From an uncultured Collinsella sp. (GTDB lineage Bacteria; Actinomycetota; Coriobacteriia; Coriobacteriales; Coriobacteriaceae): a DNA stretch of 21,804 bases. Below the pieces are notes generated by a model that was not told where the DNA came from, searched no databases, and was given only the letters and a program-made list of their open reading frames with translations. The stretch is from NCBI GenBank assembly GCA_958348225.1, contig CATVYG010000040.1, positions 1 to 21,804 of the forward strand, given 5' to 3'. Positions within the stretch are counted from its first letter, which is position 1. Each line of letters begins with the position of its first letter. Of the stretch, positions 6,558 through 15,351 are shown one piece after another. Position numbers and translations under genes: made by a program.

Positions 6558-7363
6558 AAGTTCTCTCCTTTTGTCACAGTCCACCATTGGCAAGGGTTCA
6601 GTATTTTAATCGCATGACGGGGGTCGACCCCGGCGTCAACTGCAGAGTTCATCAATATATCAACGAACGGCTCCTCAGATCGGTCGTGGCCGAGCAAGAT
6701 CACCGGCAGCCCGCGCAAGGCAAGGTCTTGCGCCACGTGGTAGCCCGCTTCGCCCGTCACGACAACGTCCGCGCCCGCGGCGATGGCGAGCTCTCCAAAG
6801 TCGCCCAGGGAGCCGCCCAAAATAGCGACAGTTCGGCATGCGTGCTCGGCTTCGCCCCACACGCGCGGGTCGCTGCCGAAAGCCGTGGCAGCACGGGTGG
6901 ATAGATCGCGCAGCGTGCACGGGTCGTTGAGCGTTGCAAGCGCGCCCAGGCCGGTGGCCTCGGGGTCGTCCACGTGCTCCAGTGAGCTCACGGGTGCGGC
7001 ACCCAGCAGCTCGCTCAGGCAGACGCGGGCTTCGTGCGAGCGGTCCAGGTTGGTATGGAGCGAGATAATGCTCACGCCGCAACGAGCCGCCTCATAGAGC
7101 GCCGCGCTGCACTGGGGACGCGCAGAATCAGCCGGACAAAACGCCTCGGGCGCCTTGATATAGACAGGATGATGCGTCAGCAGCACGTTTGCGCCGGCTT
7201 CTTGGGCGCGGCGAACATTAGCTTCGGTCGCATCGAGTGCGCAGGCAACACCGGTGATCTCTGCAGCGGGATCTCCCACAGATAGCCCAACATGATCCCA
7301 GCCCTCGGCGTCCGCCTTGGGGTAGCGCTCCAGCAGCGCACGTTCAAGCTCGGCGACGATCAT
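6554..7363 (-). CDS. Nif3-like dinuclear metal-centre protein (YqfO / GTP cyclohydrolase I type 2 homologue)
   Basis: The 269-residue protein has the conserved Nif3 metal-ligand motifs: WDHVGLSVGD (22-31), LLTHHPV with His64-His65, LHTNLD (102-107), and C-terminal GHDRSEEP where the family usually has G-H-x-x-S-E. These bind a pair of divalent metals at the centre of a hexameric ring. The biochemical role is unsettled; many databases name it GTP cyclohydrolase 1 type 2, a name I would treat with caution. It lacks the extra PII-like middle domain of the longer Bacillus YqfO, matching the short form. Both ends overlap neighbours by ATGA (desulfurase upstream, zinc-ribbon gene downstream), indicating translational coupling. 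Confidence 0.92.
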   Translation of the reverse strand: MIVAELERALLERYPKADAEGWDHVGLSVGDPAAEITGVACALDATEANVRRAQEAGANVLLTHHPVYIKAPEAFCPADSARPQCSAALYEAARCGVSIISLHTNLDRSHEARVCLSELLGAAPVSSLEHVDDPEATGLGALATLNDPCTLRDLSTRAATAFGSDPRVWGEAEHACRTVAILGGSLGDFGELAIAAGADVVVTGEAGYHVAQDLALRGLPVILLGHDRSEEPFVDILMNSAVDAGVDPRHAIKILNPCQWWTVTKGENL

Positions 7364-8538
7364 GCGGCACCCACGATCGAGAGCAGCGTCTGGGCAAAGT
7401 CGTCCAGGTCGGCAGGGTTCACACGGTCATCAAACGAGATACGCAGAGCGCCCAATGCCTGCTCGCGCCCAATGCCCATGGCGCTGAGAACATGGCTCGG
7501 GTCCATGCTGCCGCTCGAGCACGCCGAGCCGGCCGAAACCTCAAAGCCGGCGGCGTCGAGCTTGATGATGAGCTCCTCGGAGTCCATGCCGTCAATGTAG
7601 ATCGATACCATGCCGGGCAGACGGTCGGCCTGCGCATAGTCGCCCATAGTGGCGTGAATGCGCGGATGAGCCGTAAGCGTGGCGTAGAGTTTGTCGGACA
7701 AGGCCTGCAGCGTCGTGCGCTCCTGGGCCACGGTCGGCAACAGCGCGGAGGCGGCGGCGGCAAAGGCCAGCTGCGTGCGCAGGTCCTGCGTGCCGGCACG
7801 ACGTCCGGCTTCCTGTCCACCGCCAAAGATGCGCGGACGCAGCGGCGTGCGGTTCTTAAGGTAGAGTGCGCCGGATGCCACGGGGCCGCCGATCTTGTGC
7901 GCGGCAACGGTCATAGCATCGACGCCCAGCTCGGTGACATCGAGCGGAATATGCAGATAACCCTGGATGGCATCGGTGTGGAACAGGGCGCCGACAGCAT
8001 GTGCAGCGGCGGTCAGCTCGCGGATGGGCTGCACCACGCCGGTCTCGTTGTTGGCAACCATGATGCTCACGAGCGCCACGTCGTCGCCGAGCAAGTCGCT
8101 CAGCGCGGCAGGCTCAATATAACCTGCACGGCAGGGCTGCACCAGGTCGACGGTAAAGCCGGCAGCACGCAGCAGCGGCAGGTTGTCCAGAATCGAATCG
8201 TGCTCGATGGCAGATACGATCACGCGGTTACGCTTGCGATCGCGCTGACGAGCGCCCTCGGCAAGACCGAGCAGCGCCAGCTGGTTGGCTTCGGTGCCGC
8301 CGTTGGTCAAAACAATCTCGGACGGGCGAACGCGCGCGCCAAAGCTGCGGGCAATCTCGCGACGCGCCACTTCCAGGCGTGCAGCGGCCTTGCGGCCGAG
8401 CGAATGCAGCGAGTTGGGGTTGACGCCGGCAAGCTCGCTGTCGTCGTACTCGCGCTGCGCAAGGCGCGCCTCGGCGCGCATGGGCGTCGAGGCGGCATAG
8501 TCAAGATTCACGGGTATGCGGTTTTGACCTGCGGTCAT
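7360..8538 (-). CDS. Cysteine desulfurase (NifS/IscS-type aminotransferase class V)
   Basis: A PLP enzyme of 392 residues that removes sulfur from cysteine as an enzyme-bound persulfide for Fe-S clusters, thiolated tRNA or other cofactors. Visible motifs are NLDYAASTP at the N-terminus, TNGGTEANQLAL (78-89), the cofactor-stacking His in IEHDSI (113), NNETG (163-167), the PLP lysine in AAHKIGGP (Lys215), RAGTQ (247-251) and the mobile catalytic Cys340 in SAGSACSSGS. The last motif is that of the group with a long Cys loop (IscS/NifS). No iscU or nifU-like scaffold gene is adjacent, so the acceptor is unknown; tRNA thiolation or general Fe-S supply are both possible. AGGAGG lies at the end of rpe, 11 nt upstream of the ATG. 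Confidence 0.95.
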   Translation of the reverse strand: MTAGQNRIPVNLDYAASTPMRAEARLAQREYDDSELAGVNPNSLHSLGRKAAARLEVARREIARSFGARVRPSEIVLTNGGTEANQLALLGLAEGARQRDRKRNRVIVSAIEHDSILDNLPLLRAAGFTVDLVQPCRAGYIEPAALSDLLGDDVALVSIMVANNETGVVQPIRELTAAAHAVGALFHTDAIQGYLHIPLDVTELGVDAMTVAAHKIGGPVASGALYLKNRTPLRPRIFGGGQEAGRRAGTQDLRTQLAFAAAASALLPTVAQERTTLQALSDKLYATLTAHPRIHATMGDYAQADRLPGMVSIYIDGMDSEELIIKLDAAGFEVSAGSACSSGSMDPSHVLSAMGIGREQALGALRISFDDRVNPADLDDFAQTLLSIVGAA

Positions 8539-8544
8539 AAGGTT

Positions 8545-9216
8545 TTATGCCTCCTGTGCGGCCTCGTTGCCCAGCTTCTGCAGCAGCGCAACCTCGGCAG
8601 CGGGATCTTCGGACTTAAATACGGCGGAACCTGCGACGAGCACGTTGGCGCCAGCCTTGACGACCTCGGCGATGTTCTTGGAAGAGATACCGCCATCGAC
8701 CTCGATGAGAGGCGAAACGCCGTGACGCTCGCACATGGCCTTGAGCTCGTGCAGTTTGGCAATGGTGCCCGGGATAAAGCTCTGGCCGCCAAAGCCGGGG
8801 TTCACGCTCATCAGCAGCACCATATCGACGACGTCGATGATGCTCTCGAGCACGCAGACGGGCGTTGCGGGGTTAAGCACCACGCCGGCCTTGACGCCGC
8901 GCTGCTGCAGGTGCGTGAGCGTGCGGTGCAGGTGCGTGGAGGCCTCGTAGTGTACGGTGATCATATCGGCGCCGGCGTCGGCGTACCAATCGACCGTCTC
9001 GTCGGGGTTCGACACCATGAGGTGCGCGTCGACCGGCACGTCGGTGGAGCGCTTGACGGCCTTGAGGATGTCAACGCCAAAGGTGAGGTTGCCGGTAAAG
9101 TGGCCGTCCATGACGTCGAAGTGCACAAAGTCGGCACCGGCGATCTTGTCGAGTTCGCCCTTGAGGTTGGCCATGTCGGCCGAAAGGACAGACGGAGCGA
9201 TTTTGATGGAACCCAT
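8545..9216 (-). CDS. rpe: Ribulose-phosphate 3-epimerase
   Basis: A TIM-barrel enzyme of 223 residues interconverting ribulose 5-phosphate and xylulose 5-phosphate in the non-oxidative pentose phosphate pathway. The start IKIAPSVLSADMANL, metal and catalytic site HFDVMDGHF (His32, Asp34, Asp37), DAHLMV, the loop MSVNPGFGGQ and the phosphate-binding VDGGI are all present. Length is typical. It lies 18 bp downstream of gpsA and 6 bp upstream of the desulfurase. Confidence 0.97.
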   Translation of the reverse strand: MGSIKIAPSVLSADMANLKGELDKIAGADFVHFDVMDGHFTGNLTFGVDILKAVKRSTDVPVDAHLMVSNPDETVDWYADAGADMITVHYEASTHLHRTLTHLQQRGVKAGVVLNPATPVCVLESIIDVVDMVLLMSVNPGFGGQSFIPGTIAKLHELKAMCERHGVSPLIEVDGGISSKNIAEVVKAGANVLVAGSAVFKSEDPAAEVALLQKLGNEAAQEA

Positions 9217-9234
9217 GGTAGAAGCCTTTCTGCG

Positions 9235-10242
9235 CTAGTCGGTGAGTCCGTAGAACTCTTGAGAAGGGACGCGATCGGTAAGAATCTCGAGCGCCCTATC
9301 CAAAGTAACACCGTTGTAGAGCGTTTGCTCCACGGCAAAGGTGAGCGGAATGTCTACGCCCAGTGAACGGGCAAGCTCGCTCACGCTGCGGGCCGCGACG
9401 GCACCCTCGACAACCATATGCGTGCGCGTCTGGTACTCGTCGAGCGACACGCCGTGGGCAAACTCGTAGCCAAAGGTGCGGTTGCGCGAATGCTCCGAGG
9501 TGCAGGTGGCAATGAGGTCGCCCATGCCGGCAAGTCCCATGCAGGTCATAGCTTGACCGCCGCGGGCGTGTACCAGACGGCTGATCTCGGCCAGACCACG
9601 CGTCATGATGAGGGCAAGCGTGTTGTCGCCCGCACCAGAACCGGCGGAAATGCCGCACACGATGGCGATGACGTTTTTCATAGCGCCGCAAACCTCGACA
9701 CCGGTCATGTCTTGCGACAGATAGATGCGGAAGGCTGTGGATAGGAGCAGGTCCTTAAAGGTCTCCCCTATCTGCGGATCTTTGCTGGCGATGACGGCGG
9801 CAGAAAGTCCACCGCGGCAGATCTCCTCGGCATGGTTGGGGCCCGAGAGCGCCGCTACGCGCGTCTCGTTGCCAATCTCGCGGGCGATGACCTCGCTCAT
9901 GAGCAGGCCGGATTCGGGCTCAATACCCTTGGTGAGGCAAAGCACCGGGGTATCGGCGGCGATAAAGGGCGCGGCCTGGTGGCACACGCTGCGAAGGTGC
10001 GTCGAAGGAACGGCGAAGATGATGGCCTCGGCGCCGTCGATCGCCTGGGTCAGATCCGTCGTGGCAACGACGTTGCCGGGCAGCTCGTAGCCCACAAGGT
10101 AGCGGGGGTTGCGGTGTTCGCCATTGATGCCGGCGGCCGTCTGCTCGCTGTGGGCCCACATGGTCACGCGCTCGGCTCGCGCGGCGGCGAGGCCGGCGAC
10201 GGCGGTTCCCCAGGAGCCGGAGCCAATCAGCGCAACATTCAT
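9235..10242 (-). CDS. gpsA: NAD(P)-dependent glycerol-3-phosphate dehydrogenase
   Basis: GpsA reduces dihydroxyacetone phosphate to sn-glycerol 3-phosphate, the backbone of phospholipids. The 335-residue protein has the Rossmann motif IGSGSWGTA (6-14), LTKGIE with the conserved lysine, LSGPNHAEE (a variant of the family's G-P-S-F-A-x-E loop), catalytic Lys in GAMKNVIAI, and the C-terminal GLAGMGDLIATCTS block followed by SRNRTFG. It follows plsY by 9 bp, with TAGGAG bridging the plsY stop. PlsY consumes the product, so the pair forms one step-to-step unit. Confidence 0.97.
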   Translation of the reverse strand: MNVALIGSGSWGTAVAGLAAARAERVTMWAHSEQTAAGINGEHRNPRYLVGYELPGNVVATTDLTQAIDGAEAIIFAVPSTHLRSVCHQAAPFIAADTPVLCLTKGIEPESGLLMSEVIAREIGNETRVAALSGPNHAEEICRGGLSAAVIASKDPQIGETFKDLLLSTAFRIYLSQDMTGVEVCGAMKNVIAIVCGISAGSGAGDNTLALIMTRGLAEISRLVHARGGQAMTCMGLAGMGDLIATCTSEHSRNRTFGYEFAHGVSLDEYQTRTHMVVEGAVAARSVSELARSLGVDIPLTFAVEQTLYNGVTLDRALEILTDRVPSQEFYGLTD

Positions 10243-10251
10243 GACTCTCTC

Positions 10252-10935
10252 CTACTTATCGTCGGGCTCGGTGACGCGCTTGGTAAACGAGAGCTTGGAC
10301 TCCTTACCGGTCATGAGCTTTTTGATGTTCGCACGATGGGCCCACACCACGGTGATGCCGATCATCGCCATGCAAAACTTAAGTCCCAGGCTGCTGTACG
10401 GAAAGACCGCGCAGGCAGCGATGGGAAGACCGATGGCAGCGGCAAGCGAGCCCACCGACACAAACTTGGTGATGGCGACGGCCACGATAAACATGCCCAG
10501 CAGCGACAGGCCAATAGGCCAGTACCAGGCGAGGATGACACCCAGACCAACTGCGATACCCTTGCCGCCATGGAAGTTGAGGTAGGGCGAGAAGATGTGG
10601 CCCCATACGGCTGCCAGACAAATGACGCCGAGCATCCAGTCGCCGGGGGCTCCGGGCGCCATGATGTTCGGCGGAAATCCATAGCCCAAGTCGGCAATGA
10701 GCGGACGCGCGATAAGGACGCAGATGGCGCCCTTAAGGCAGTCGAGCAGCAGCGTGAGCGCGGCCACCTTGGGGCCGGCCACACGCAGGGCGTTGGTGGT
10801 GCCGATGTTACCGGAGCCCGCCTTGCGGATGTCCGTGTGGTTGAACACGCGGCCCAGAATCAGGCCAAACGGAATCGCCCCGATAAAGAACGAGACCACG
10901 GCGCAGATGGCGGTCAGCAGAATCGGATTATGCAT
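10252..10935 (-). CDS. plsY: Glycerol-3-phosphate acyltransferase PlsY
   Basis: An integral membrane enzyme that transfers an acyl group from acyl-phosphate to glycerol 3-phosphate, giving lysophosphatidate. The 227-residue protein has several hydrophobic helices and the three PlsY motifs: AGSGNIGTTNALR after the first helix, NFHGGKGIA in the middle, and RANIKKLMTGKE near the C-terminus. The ATG at 10933-10935 is chosen because AAGGAG lies just upstream; an upstream in-frame ATG would give 16 extra basic residues out of the coding region of der. It overlaps the end of der by 8 bp. With GpsA downstream and PlsC upstream this region covers the route to phosphatidic acid, apart from PlsX. Confidence 0.97.
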   Translation of the reverse strand: MHNPILLTAICAVVSFFIGAIPFGLILGRVFNHTDIRKAGSGNIGTTNALRVAGPKVAALTLLLDCLKGAICVLIARPLIADLGYGFPPNIMAPGAPGDWMLGVICLAAVWGHIFSPYLNFHGGKGIAVGLGVILAWYWPIGLSLLGMFIVAVAITKFVSVGSLAAAIGLPIAACAVFPYSSLGLKFCMAMIGITVVWAHRANIKKLMTGKESKLSFTKRVTEPDDK

Positions 10936-12262
10936 CCTTTTGCTCCTTCTTCCTAAAGAAGAGTCGAATGGGCGTGCCGGCAAAATCGAAGGTCGAGCGC
11001 ATGCGGTTCTCGATGTAGCGCTGATAGGTGTCGTTGACCAGATCGCTGTGGTTGACGAAGAACGTGAACGTCGGCGGGTTGATGCCCGTCTGAGTCACGT
11101 AGTGCATGCGCAGGCGGCGCTTGCCGTCCACCACGGTGTGGCCGAACTCGCGCAGGTCGGTGAGGAACGTGTTAAGGCGCGAGGTGGTGATCTTTTGCGA
11201 GCGCGTCTTTTCGGCGGCGTCGACCATCGCCCAGATCTTCTCGACGCTGCGGCCGGTGAGCGCAGAGATGCGCAGATACTGGGCCCAGGGAGCCATGACG
11301 CCCAGACGGCGGTCGACGGTCTCCATGCAGGCCTCGCGCTTGCGGTCGTCGTCGAGCAGATCCCACTTGTTGAGCAGCACAACGATGGCGCATCCGCGCT
11401 CGATGGCAAGACCCATGACCTTCTGGTCCTGCTCGGTAACGCCCACGGAGGCGTCGACGACGAGCAGCGCCACGTCGGCGCGGTCGATGGCGCGCAGGCC
11501 GCGGACCATCGAGTAGTACTCGATGTTTTCGTACACGGTGCTCTTCTTGCGGATGCCCGCGGTGTCGACCATGCGGTAGTGCGTGCCGTTACGCTCGACG
11601 ACCGTGTCGATGGCGTCGCGTGTGGTGCCGGCAATGTTGGACACGATGGAGCGGTCGGCGCCCAGGATGCGGTTGAACAGCGAGGACTTACCGGCGTTGG
11701 GGCGGCCGATGATGGCGACGTTCAGCGCATCGGGGAACTCGTCGGCGACTTCGTCCTCTTCCTCCGGAAGCAGGGCAACGATATCGTCGAGCAGGTCGCC
11801 CGTGCCGTGGCCGTGCAGGGCCGAGAGCGGCGTGGGCTCGCCGATACCGAGCGAATAGAACTCCCAGATGCTGTCGTTCTCGCGATCGGGGTTGTCGAGC
11901 TTGTTCACCAGCAGAAAGACCGGCTTGTCGCAGCGCTTGAGCATGCGGGCGACCGACTCGTCCTCCTCGGTGACGCCGGTGCGGCCGTCGACCACAAACA
12001 GGATGACGGCGGCTTCCTCGGCGGCGGCGAGGGCCTGGTCGCGAATGGACGTGGCAAACACGTCATCGCTCTTGAGCGGCTCGATGCCGCCCGTGTCGAC
12101 GATGGTGAACTCGCGGCCGTTCCAATCGGCCGTGTGGTACGAGCGGTCGCGCGTGACGCCGCGGGACTCGTGGACGATGGCGTCCGAGGTCTGGGCCAGG
12201 CGGTTAACGAGCGTGGACTTGCCCACGTTGGGGCGTCCGACGACGGAGACGATAGGTTTCAT
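10928..12262 (-). CDS. der: Ribosome biogenesis GTPase Der (EngA)
   Basis: A double-GTPase that assists assembly of the 50S ribosomal subunit. The first G domain shows GRPNVGKST (9-17), DTGG (56-59) and NKLD (120-123). The second shows GRPNAGKSS (186-194), DTAG and NKWD. The C-terminal KH-like domain carries TSRLNTFL and KRRLRMHYVTQ, then NPPTFTFFVN. At 444 residues it has the normal length. The ATG at 12260-12262 is chosen for AAGGAG 5 nt upstream; an in-frame extension of 57 residues further upstream has no Der character. An acidic stretch EEEDEVADE links the two GTPase domains. Confidence 0.97.
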   Translation of the reverse strand: MKPIVSVVGRPNVGKSTLVNRLAQTSDAIVHESRGVTRDRSYHTADWNGREFTIVDTGGIEPLKSDDVFATSIRDQALAAAEEAAVILFVVDGRTGVTEEDESVARMLKRCDKPVFLLVNKLDNPDRENDSIWEFYSLGIGEPTPLSALHGHGTGDLLDDIVALLPEEEDEVADEFPDALNVAIIGRPNAGKSSLFNRILGADRSIVSNIAGTTRDAIDTVVERNGTHYRMVDTAGIRKKSTVYENIEYYSMVRGLRAIDRADVALLVVDASVGVTEQDQKVMGLAIERGCAIVVLLNKWDLLDDDRKREACMETVDRRLGVMAPWAQYLRISALTGRSVEKIWAMVDAAEKTRSQKITTSRLNTFLTDLREFGHTVVDGKRRLRMHYVTQTGINPPTFTFFVNHSDLVNDTYQRYIENRMRSTFDFAGTPIRLFFRKKEQKDA

Positions 12263-12272
12263 CTGCACTCCT

Positions 12273-13715
12273 TTAATGGGTAGGGTTAGTGGAAATGTTA
12301 GAGTCCGCGGGCACAATGCCAAGGATGTGCTCCAGGGTATCGAGCAGCTCATGCGGCATGGTCGACACCACATGAACCTCGGCGCCGCGACTGGCAAGGC
12401 TTGCGAGTAAATCGTCACGATGATACTCGTCAAGCGTCATGCCGTCAGCGTTGAACATGAGCTTAGGCACAAAGAGCATAACCCCCGAGAGGTCCTGCGG
12501 CAGCTGCTCCAGAATGTCACACGCGACGATGAGGCCGGTCACGTCCACGTTGCCGCCAAAGTAGCGGTTCTTGATGGCTGTGACAGTGCCGGCGAGACCA
12601 TGCGGCGACTCCACAAAGCGCGCCACGGTGTCGCGTGCGCTGGCGCCCGAGAGGCACAGCAGGTGCTGGTTGCGCTCGGCGATGCCAGCGCGGACGCGGC
12701 ACAGGCGCTCGGCGTCGGCAGCAAGTACATCGTCGGTCTCGTCCAGATACGAGCGGATCATGCCGATACCGTCGTAGTACTGCGGATAGCCGTCGTAAAA
12801 GTCCGCCTCGGGCGGATCGATGCCGGCGTCCAGGTAAAACTCGTCGCTCATCTGGAAGGTGTGGCGGCCAAAACGCTCGAAGGCACGGTCCTGGTAGGGA
12901 CGGATCATGGCAATGGTCTCGCGCGCCAGTTCGGGCTTGTCGCTGTATGACCAGCTAAAGCGGTTTTGGTGCTTGGTAAAACCGAGCGGCACGATGCCCA
13001 GGCTTGTGATTTGCTCGTGCTCCTCGCAAAAGCGCAGGGTCTTTTCCAGCTCCTCGCCGTCGTTCATGCCGGGGCACAACACGATCTGCGCGTGAATCTC
13101 GATGCCGGCGGCCATGATGGCCTCGAGTACGTCCATGCCGCGCTGGGCGTTGCGGCCCATCATACGACGGCGGACGTCGGGGCTCACGGCATGGACCGAC
13201 ACGTTCATAGGGCTCATGTTGCGTTGGATGACGTTTTGCACGTCCTCATCGGTGAGGTTCGTGAGCGTGACGAAGTTGCCCTGCAAAAAGCTCAGACGGT
13301 AGTCGTCGTCGCGAATATAGAGCGTGGAGCGGCCGCCCTTGGGGAGCATCGTCATAAAGCAGAACACGCAGGCGTTTACGCAGGTACGCATGCCGTCAAA
13401 GATGGGGCCATCGAACTCCAAACCCCAATCCTCGCCCGGGAAGCGGTCGAGCTCGACGGGGGTGACGCTGTTGTCGCGCGGGTCGAATACCTCAAGCTCG
13501 ACGGTGTCGTCGTCTGCCTCCCAGAGCCACACGATCATGTCGGTGAGCACCTCACCGTTGACCGTGAGCACGCGCATGCCCGGCTCGATACCCACATCCC
13601 ACGCGGGCGATTCGGGACGTACGTTCTTTACGAGCGCGCCCTCACCCGGCTCGGGGTCGCGGCTGCGCCCGTAATCGGCCACTTCGGCGGCGTATGCGGG
13701 TACGGTCTGGTCCAT
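12273..13715 (-). CDS. DUF512 radical-SAM-like protein with PDZ-like domain
   Basis: A 480-residue protein. It begins with a PDZ-like region (VGIEPGMRVLTVNGE, about 41-55). CVNACVFCF (Cys112, Cys116, Cys119) then gives the C-x3-C-x2-C spacing of radical SAM 4Fe-4S ligands, followed by the family signature LSFLQGNFVTLTNL (about 141-154) and HAVSPDVRR. The C-terminal DUF512 part contains IGMIRSYL and FGGNVDVTGL. The family (sometimes named putative radical SAM protein YgiQ-like/TIGR03279) is conserved in clostridia, cyanobacteria and Actinobacteria, frequently beside der; its reaction is unknown. The ATG at 13713-13715 is chosen as the first start after the ispH stop, 2 bp away; the frame stays open further upstream, but that stretch lies within ispH and looks non-coding. 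Confidence 0.93.
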   Translation of the reverse strand: MDQTVPAYAAEVADYGRSRDPEPGEGALVKNVRPESPAWDVGIEPGMRVLTVNGEVLTDMIVWLWEADDDTVELEVFDPRDNSVTPVELDRFPGEDWGLEFDGPIFDGMRTCVNACVFCFMTMLPKGGRSTLYIRDDDYRLSFLQGNFVTLTNLTDEDVQNVIQRNMSPMNVSVHAVSPDVRRRMMGRNAQRGMDVLEAIMAAGIEIHAQIVLCPGMNDGEELEKTLRFCEEHEQITSLGIVPLGFTKHQNRFSWSYSDKPELARETIAMIRPYQDRAFERFGRHTFQMSDEFYLDAGIDPPEADFYDGYPQYYDGIGMIRSYLDETDDVLAADAERLCRVRAGIAERNQHLLCLSGASARDTVARFVESPHGLAGTVTAIKNRYFGGNVDVTGLIVACDILEQLPQDLSGVMLFVPKLMFNADGMTLDEYHRDDLLASLASRGAEVHVVSTMPHELLDTLEHILGIVPADSNISTNPTH

Positions 13716-13717
13716 GG

Positions 13718-14617
13718 TTAGCGGCAAAGCTCCTTGATGCGCGTGACGGCGCGTTCGATGTGTTCTTGTGGGGTGGAGGCTCCGGCAGTGATGCCGATGT
13801 GGTGAGCGTCGGTAAACCACGCGGCCTGGAGCTCGGAAGCTTCCTCGATGTGATACGTGCGCTCGCAGGCGTCTGCGCAAATCTGCGCCAGGCGGCGGGT
13901 GTTGCCCGAGTTCTTGCCGCCCACCACGACCATGCAGTCGCAGCATTTGGCAAGTGTGGCTGCTGCCTGTTGACGCTCGCTCGTGGCGGCGCAGATGGTG
14001 TTGATCACGCGCAGCTCCTGCACGCGCGGGGTGATGGCAGCCACGACCTCGGCGAGGTTCTGCGCGGTCTGGGTGGTCTGCACAACCAAGCCCACCTTGC
14101 CCTTGAGCGGCAAAGCGTTGGCATCGGCGGCACAGCTCACGACCTGCGCATCATTGCCGGCGTGACCCAGAATGCCCTCGACCTCGGGATGCCCCGGCTC
14201 ACCCACGACCACCACGTGGTAGCCCTCGCGCACCAGGCGCTCGGCTGCCACGTGAACCTTCTTGACGTAAGGGCAGGTTGCGTCGATGACGTTAAGGCCA
14301 CGCTCGCGAGCGGCATCGATGACCTGCGGCACCACACCGTGGGCGCGGATGATCACGGTGCCGGTTGCGGCATTATCAAGGTTCTCGGCCAAGCCAACGC
14401 CTGCCTCAGCGAGCTCGCGTACCACGATGGGGTTATGGATGAGCGGACCCAAGGTATGAACCTGAGTGCACTCCCCTGCCTGCGGCGCGGCGGCCAGCGC
14501 CATATCGAGCGCACGCTGTACGCCGTAGCAAGTGCCGGCGTGTGCTGCGATCTCGATGGTAGGCGCTGTTGCCTGGTCGGATGCGGTCGCGGCAGTGTTC
14601 GTAACGTTCTCGCTCAT
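13718..14617 (-). CDS. ispH: 4-hydroxy-3-methylbut-2-enyl diphosphate reductase
   Basis: IspH (LytB) performs the last step of the non-mevalonate isoprenoid pathway, reducing HMBPP to IPP and DMAPP with an oxygen-sensitive Fe-S cluster. The three cluster cysteines are Cys30 (AGTCYGVQRA), Cys115 (DATCPYVKK) and Cys209 (NTICAATSERQ). Also visible are HTLGPLIHNP, IIRAHGV, GEPGHPEV with the catalytic Glu, TTQT, and GGKNSGNT with the substrate-binding Ser and Asn. The 299-residue length includes about 20 extra N-terminal residues rich in Ala and Thr. An in-frame ATG at 14647 is possible, but the ATG at 14615-14617 fits the 2-bp spacing to plsC better. No strong ribosome site is seen for either, which suggests coupling to plsC. 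Confidence 0.97.
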   Translation of the reverse strand: MSENVTNTAATASDQATAPTIEIAAHAGTCYGVQRALDMALAAAPQAGECTQVHTLGPLIHNPIVVRELAEAGVGLAENLDNAATGTVIIRAHGVVPQVIDAARERGLNVIDATCPYVKKVHVAAERLVREGYHVVVVGEPGHPEVEGILGHAGNDAQVVSCAADANALPLKGKVGLVVQTTQTAQNLAEVVAAITPRVQELRVINTICAATSERQQAAATLAKCCDCMVVVGGKNSGNTRRLAQICADACERTYHIEEASELQAAWFTDAHHIGITAGASTPQEHIERAVTRIKELCR

Positions 14618-14619
14618 GG

Positions 14620-15348
14620 CTAGAACCTGCCCGGATGCTCGGCGCACAGCTCGTCTCGCATAGCGTAGACGCGGTTCATGGCCTCGGACTCAAACCATTC
14701 CAGGCGCTCCGTGCGCTTAAGCCCAGCCGGTGCGTCGGAAAGCGAGACGGCCTTGCCGGCGCGGATCCAGCACTTCTTGGGACGCATGAGCTTTTTGCCT
14801 GCGGGCGTGATGTCGGACCAGCCGCAGATGGCGAGCGGGTTGACGGGCGCCTTGCCCATCTGGGCGATGAGCGCAAAGCCGCCGTGGACCTCGGGCTTGA
14901 TCTCGCGCGAGCGGATGCGTGTGCCCTCGGGGAAGATCAGGACGTCCTCGCCGCGCTGCAGCGCATGCTGGGCGGCGCGCAGGCACTTCATATCGGCAGT
15001 ACCACGCTCGACGGGGATGCCGCCAACGCGGCTAAAGGCCCAGCGCACAATCTTGCTCTTGGCGAACTCGGACTTAAAGATGGGACGAATGCGGCGGCCC
15101 CCAAAGAACAGCGCCGTCTCCACGGCCAAGAGCTCGGCCATCGAGGTGTGGTTGCAGATGACCACGCTGCCGCGGCCTTCCTGGCGCTCAAACAGAAGAT
15201 CGGCGTCCTCGACCTTCCAGCGCCACATGAGCTTGGAGAAGGCCCAAAGGATGGCCATGACTACGACGACGGTGCCGCGGATGAGCGCTGGAAACTCGGC
15301 GTAGGGGGCGTTGTAATAGTCCTCGGGCGTCTGCTGAAACAGGCGCAT
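14620..15348 (-). CDS. plsC: 1-acyl-sn-glycerol-3-phosphate acyltransferase-like protein
   Basis: A PlsC-family membrane acyltransferase of 242 residues, expected to acylate lysophosphatidate to phosphatidate. A hydrophobic helix (about 25-42) precedes the catalytic region. Motif I reads NHTSMAE (66-72), i.e. His67 with Glu at the position where the family usually has Asp (H-x4-D), a notable change. FKSEF, GGIPVERG and the substrate-binding FPEGTRIRS (139-147) follow. AAGGAGG at the end of cmk lies 6 nt upstream of the ATG. Presence next to cmk and ispH and a few genes from plsY and gpsA supports a lipid role. A family member with altered substrate is possible. Confidence 0.9.
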   Translation of the reverse strand: MRLFQQTPEDYYNAPYAEFPALIRGTVVVVMAILWAFSKLMWRWKVEDADLLFERQEGRGSVVICNHTSMAELLAVETALFFGGRRIRPIFKSEFAKSKIVRWAFSRVGGIPVERGTADMKCLRAAQHALQRGEDVLIFPEGTRIRSREIKPEVHGGFALIAQMGKAPVNPLAICGWSDITPAGKKLMRPKKCWIRAGKAVSLSDAPAGLKRTERLEWFESEAMNRVYAMRDELCAEHPGRF

Positions 15349-15351
15349 GGG

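Noticed and set aside
7492..9366. Very long plus-strand open frame (624 codons) opposite the desulfurase and rpe genes
   Set aside because: It is antisense to two well-recognised genes, its translation is Gly/His/Val/Arg-rich without domains, and such frames are expected opposite GC-rich coding DNA. The same holds for the plus-strand frames at 9832-10956, 10697-12283, 14635-16062 and 18490-19560.
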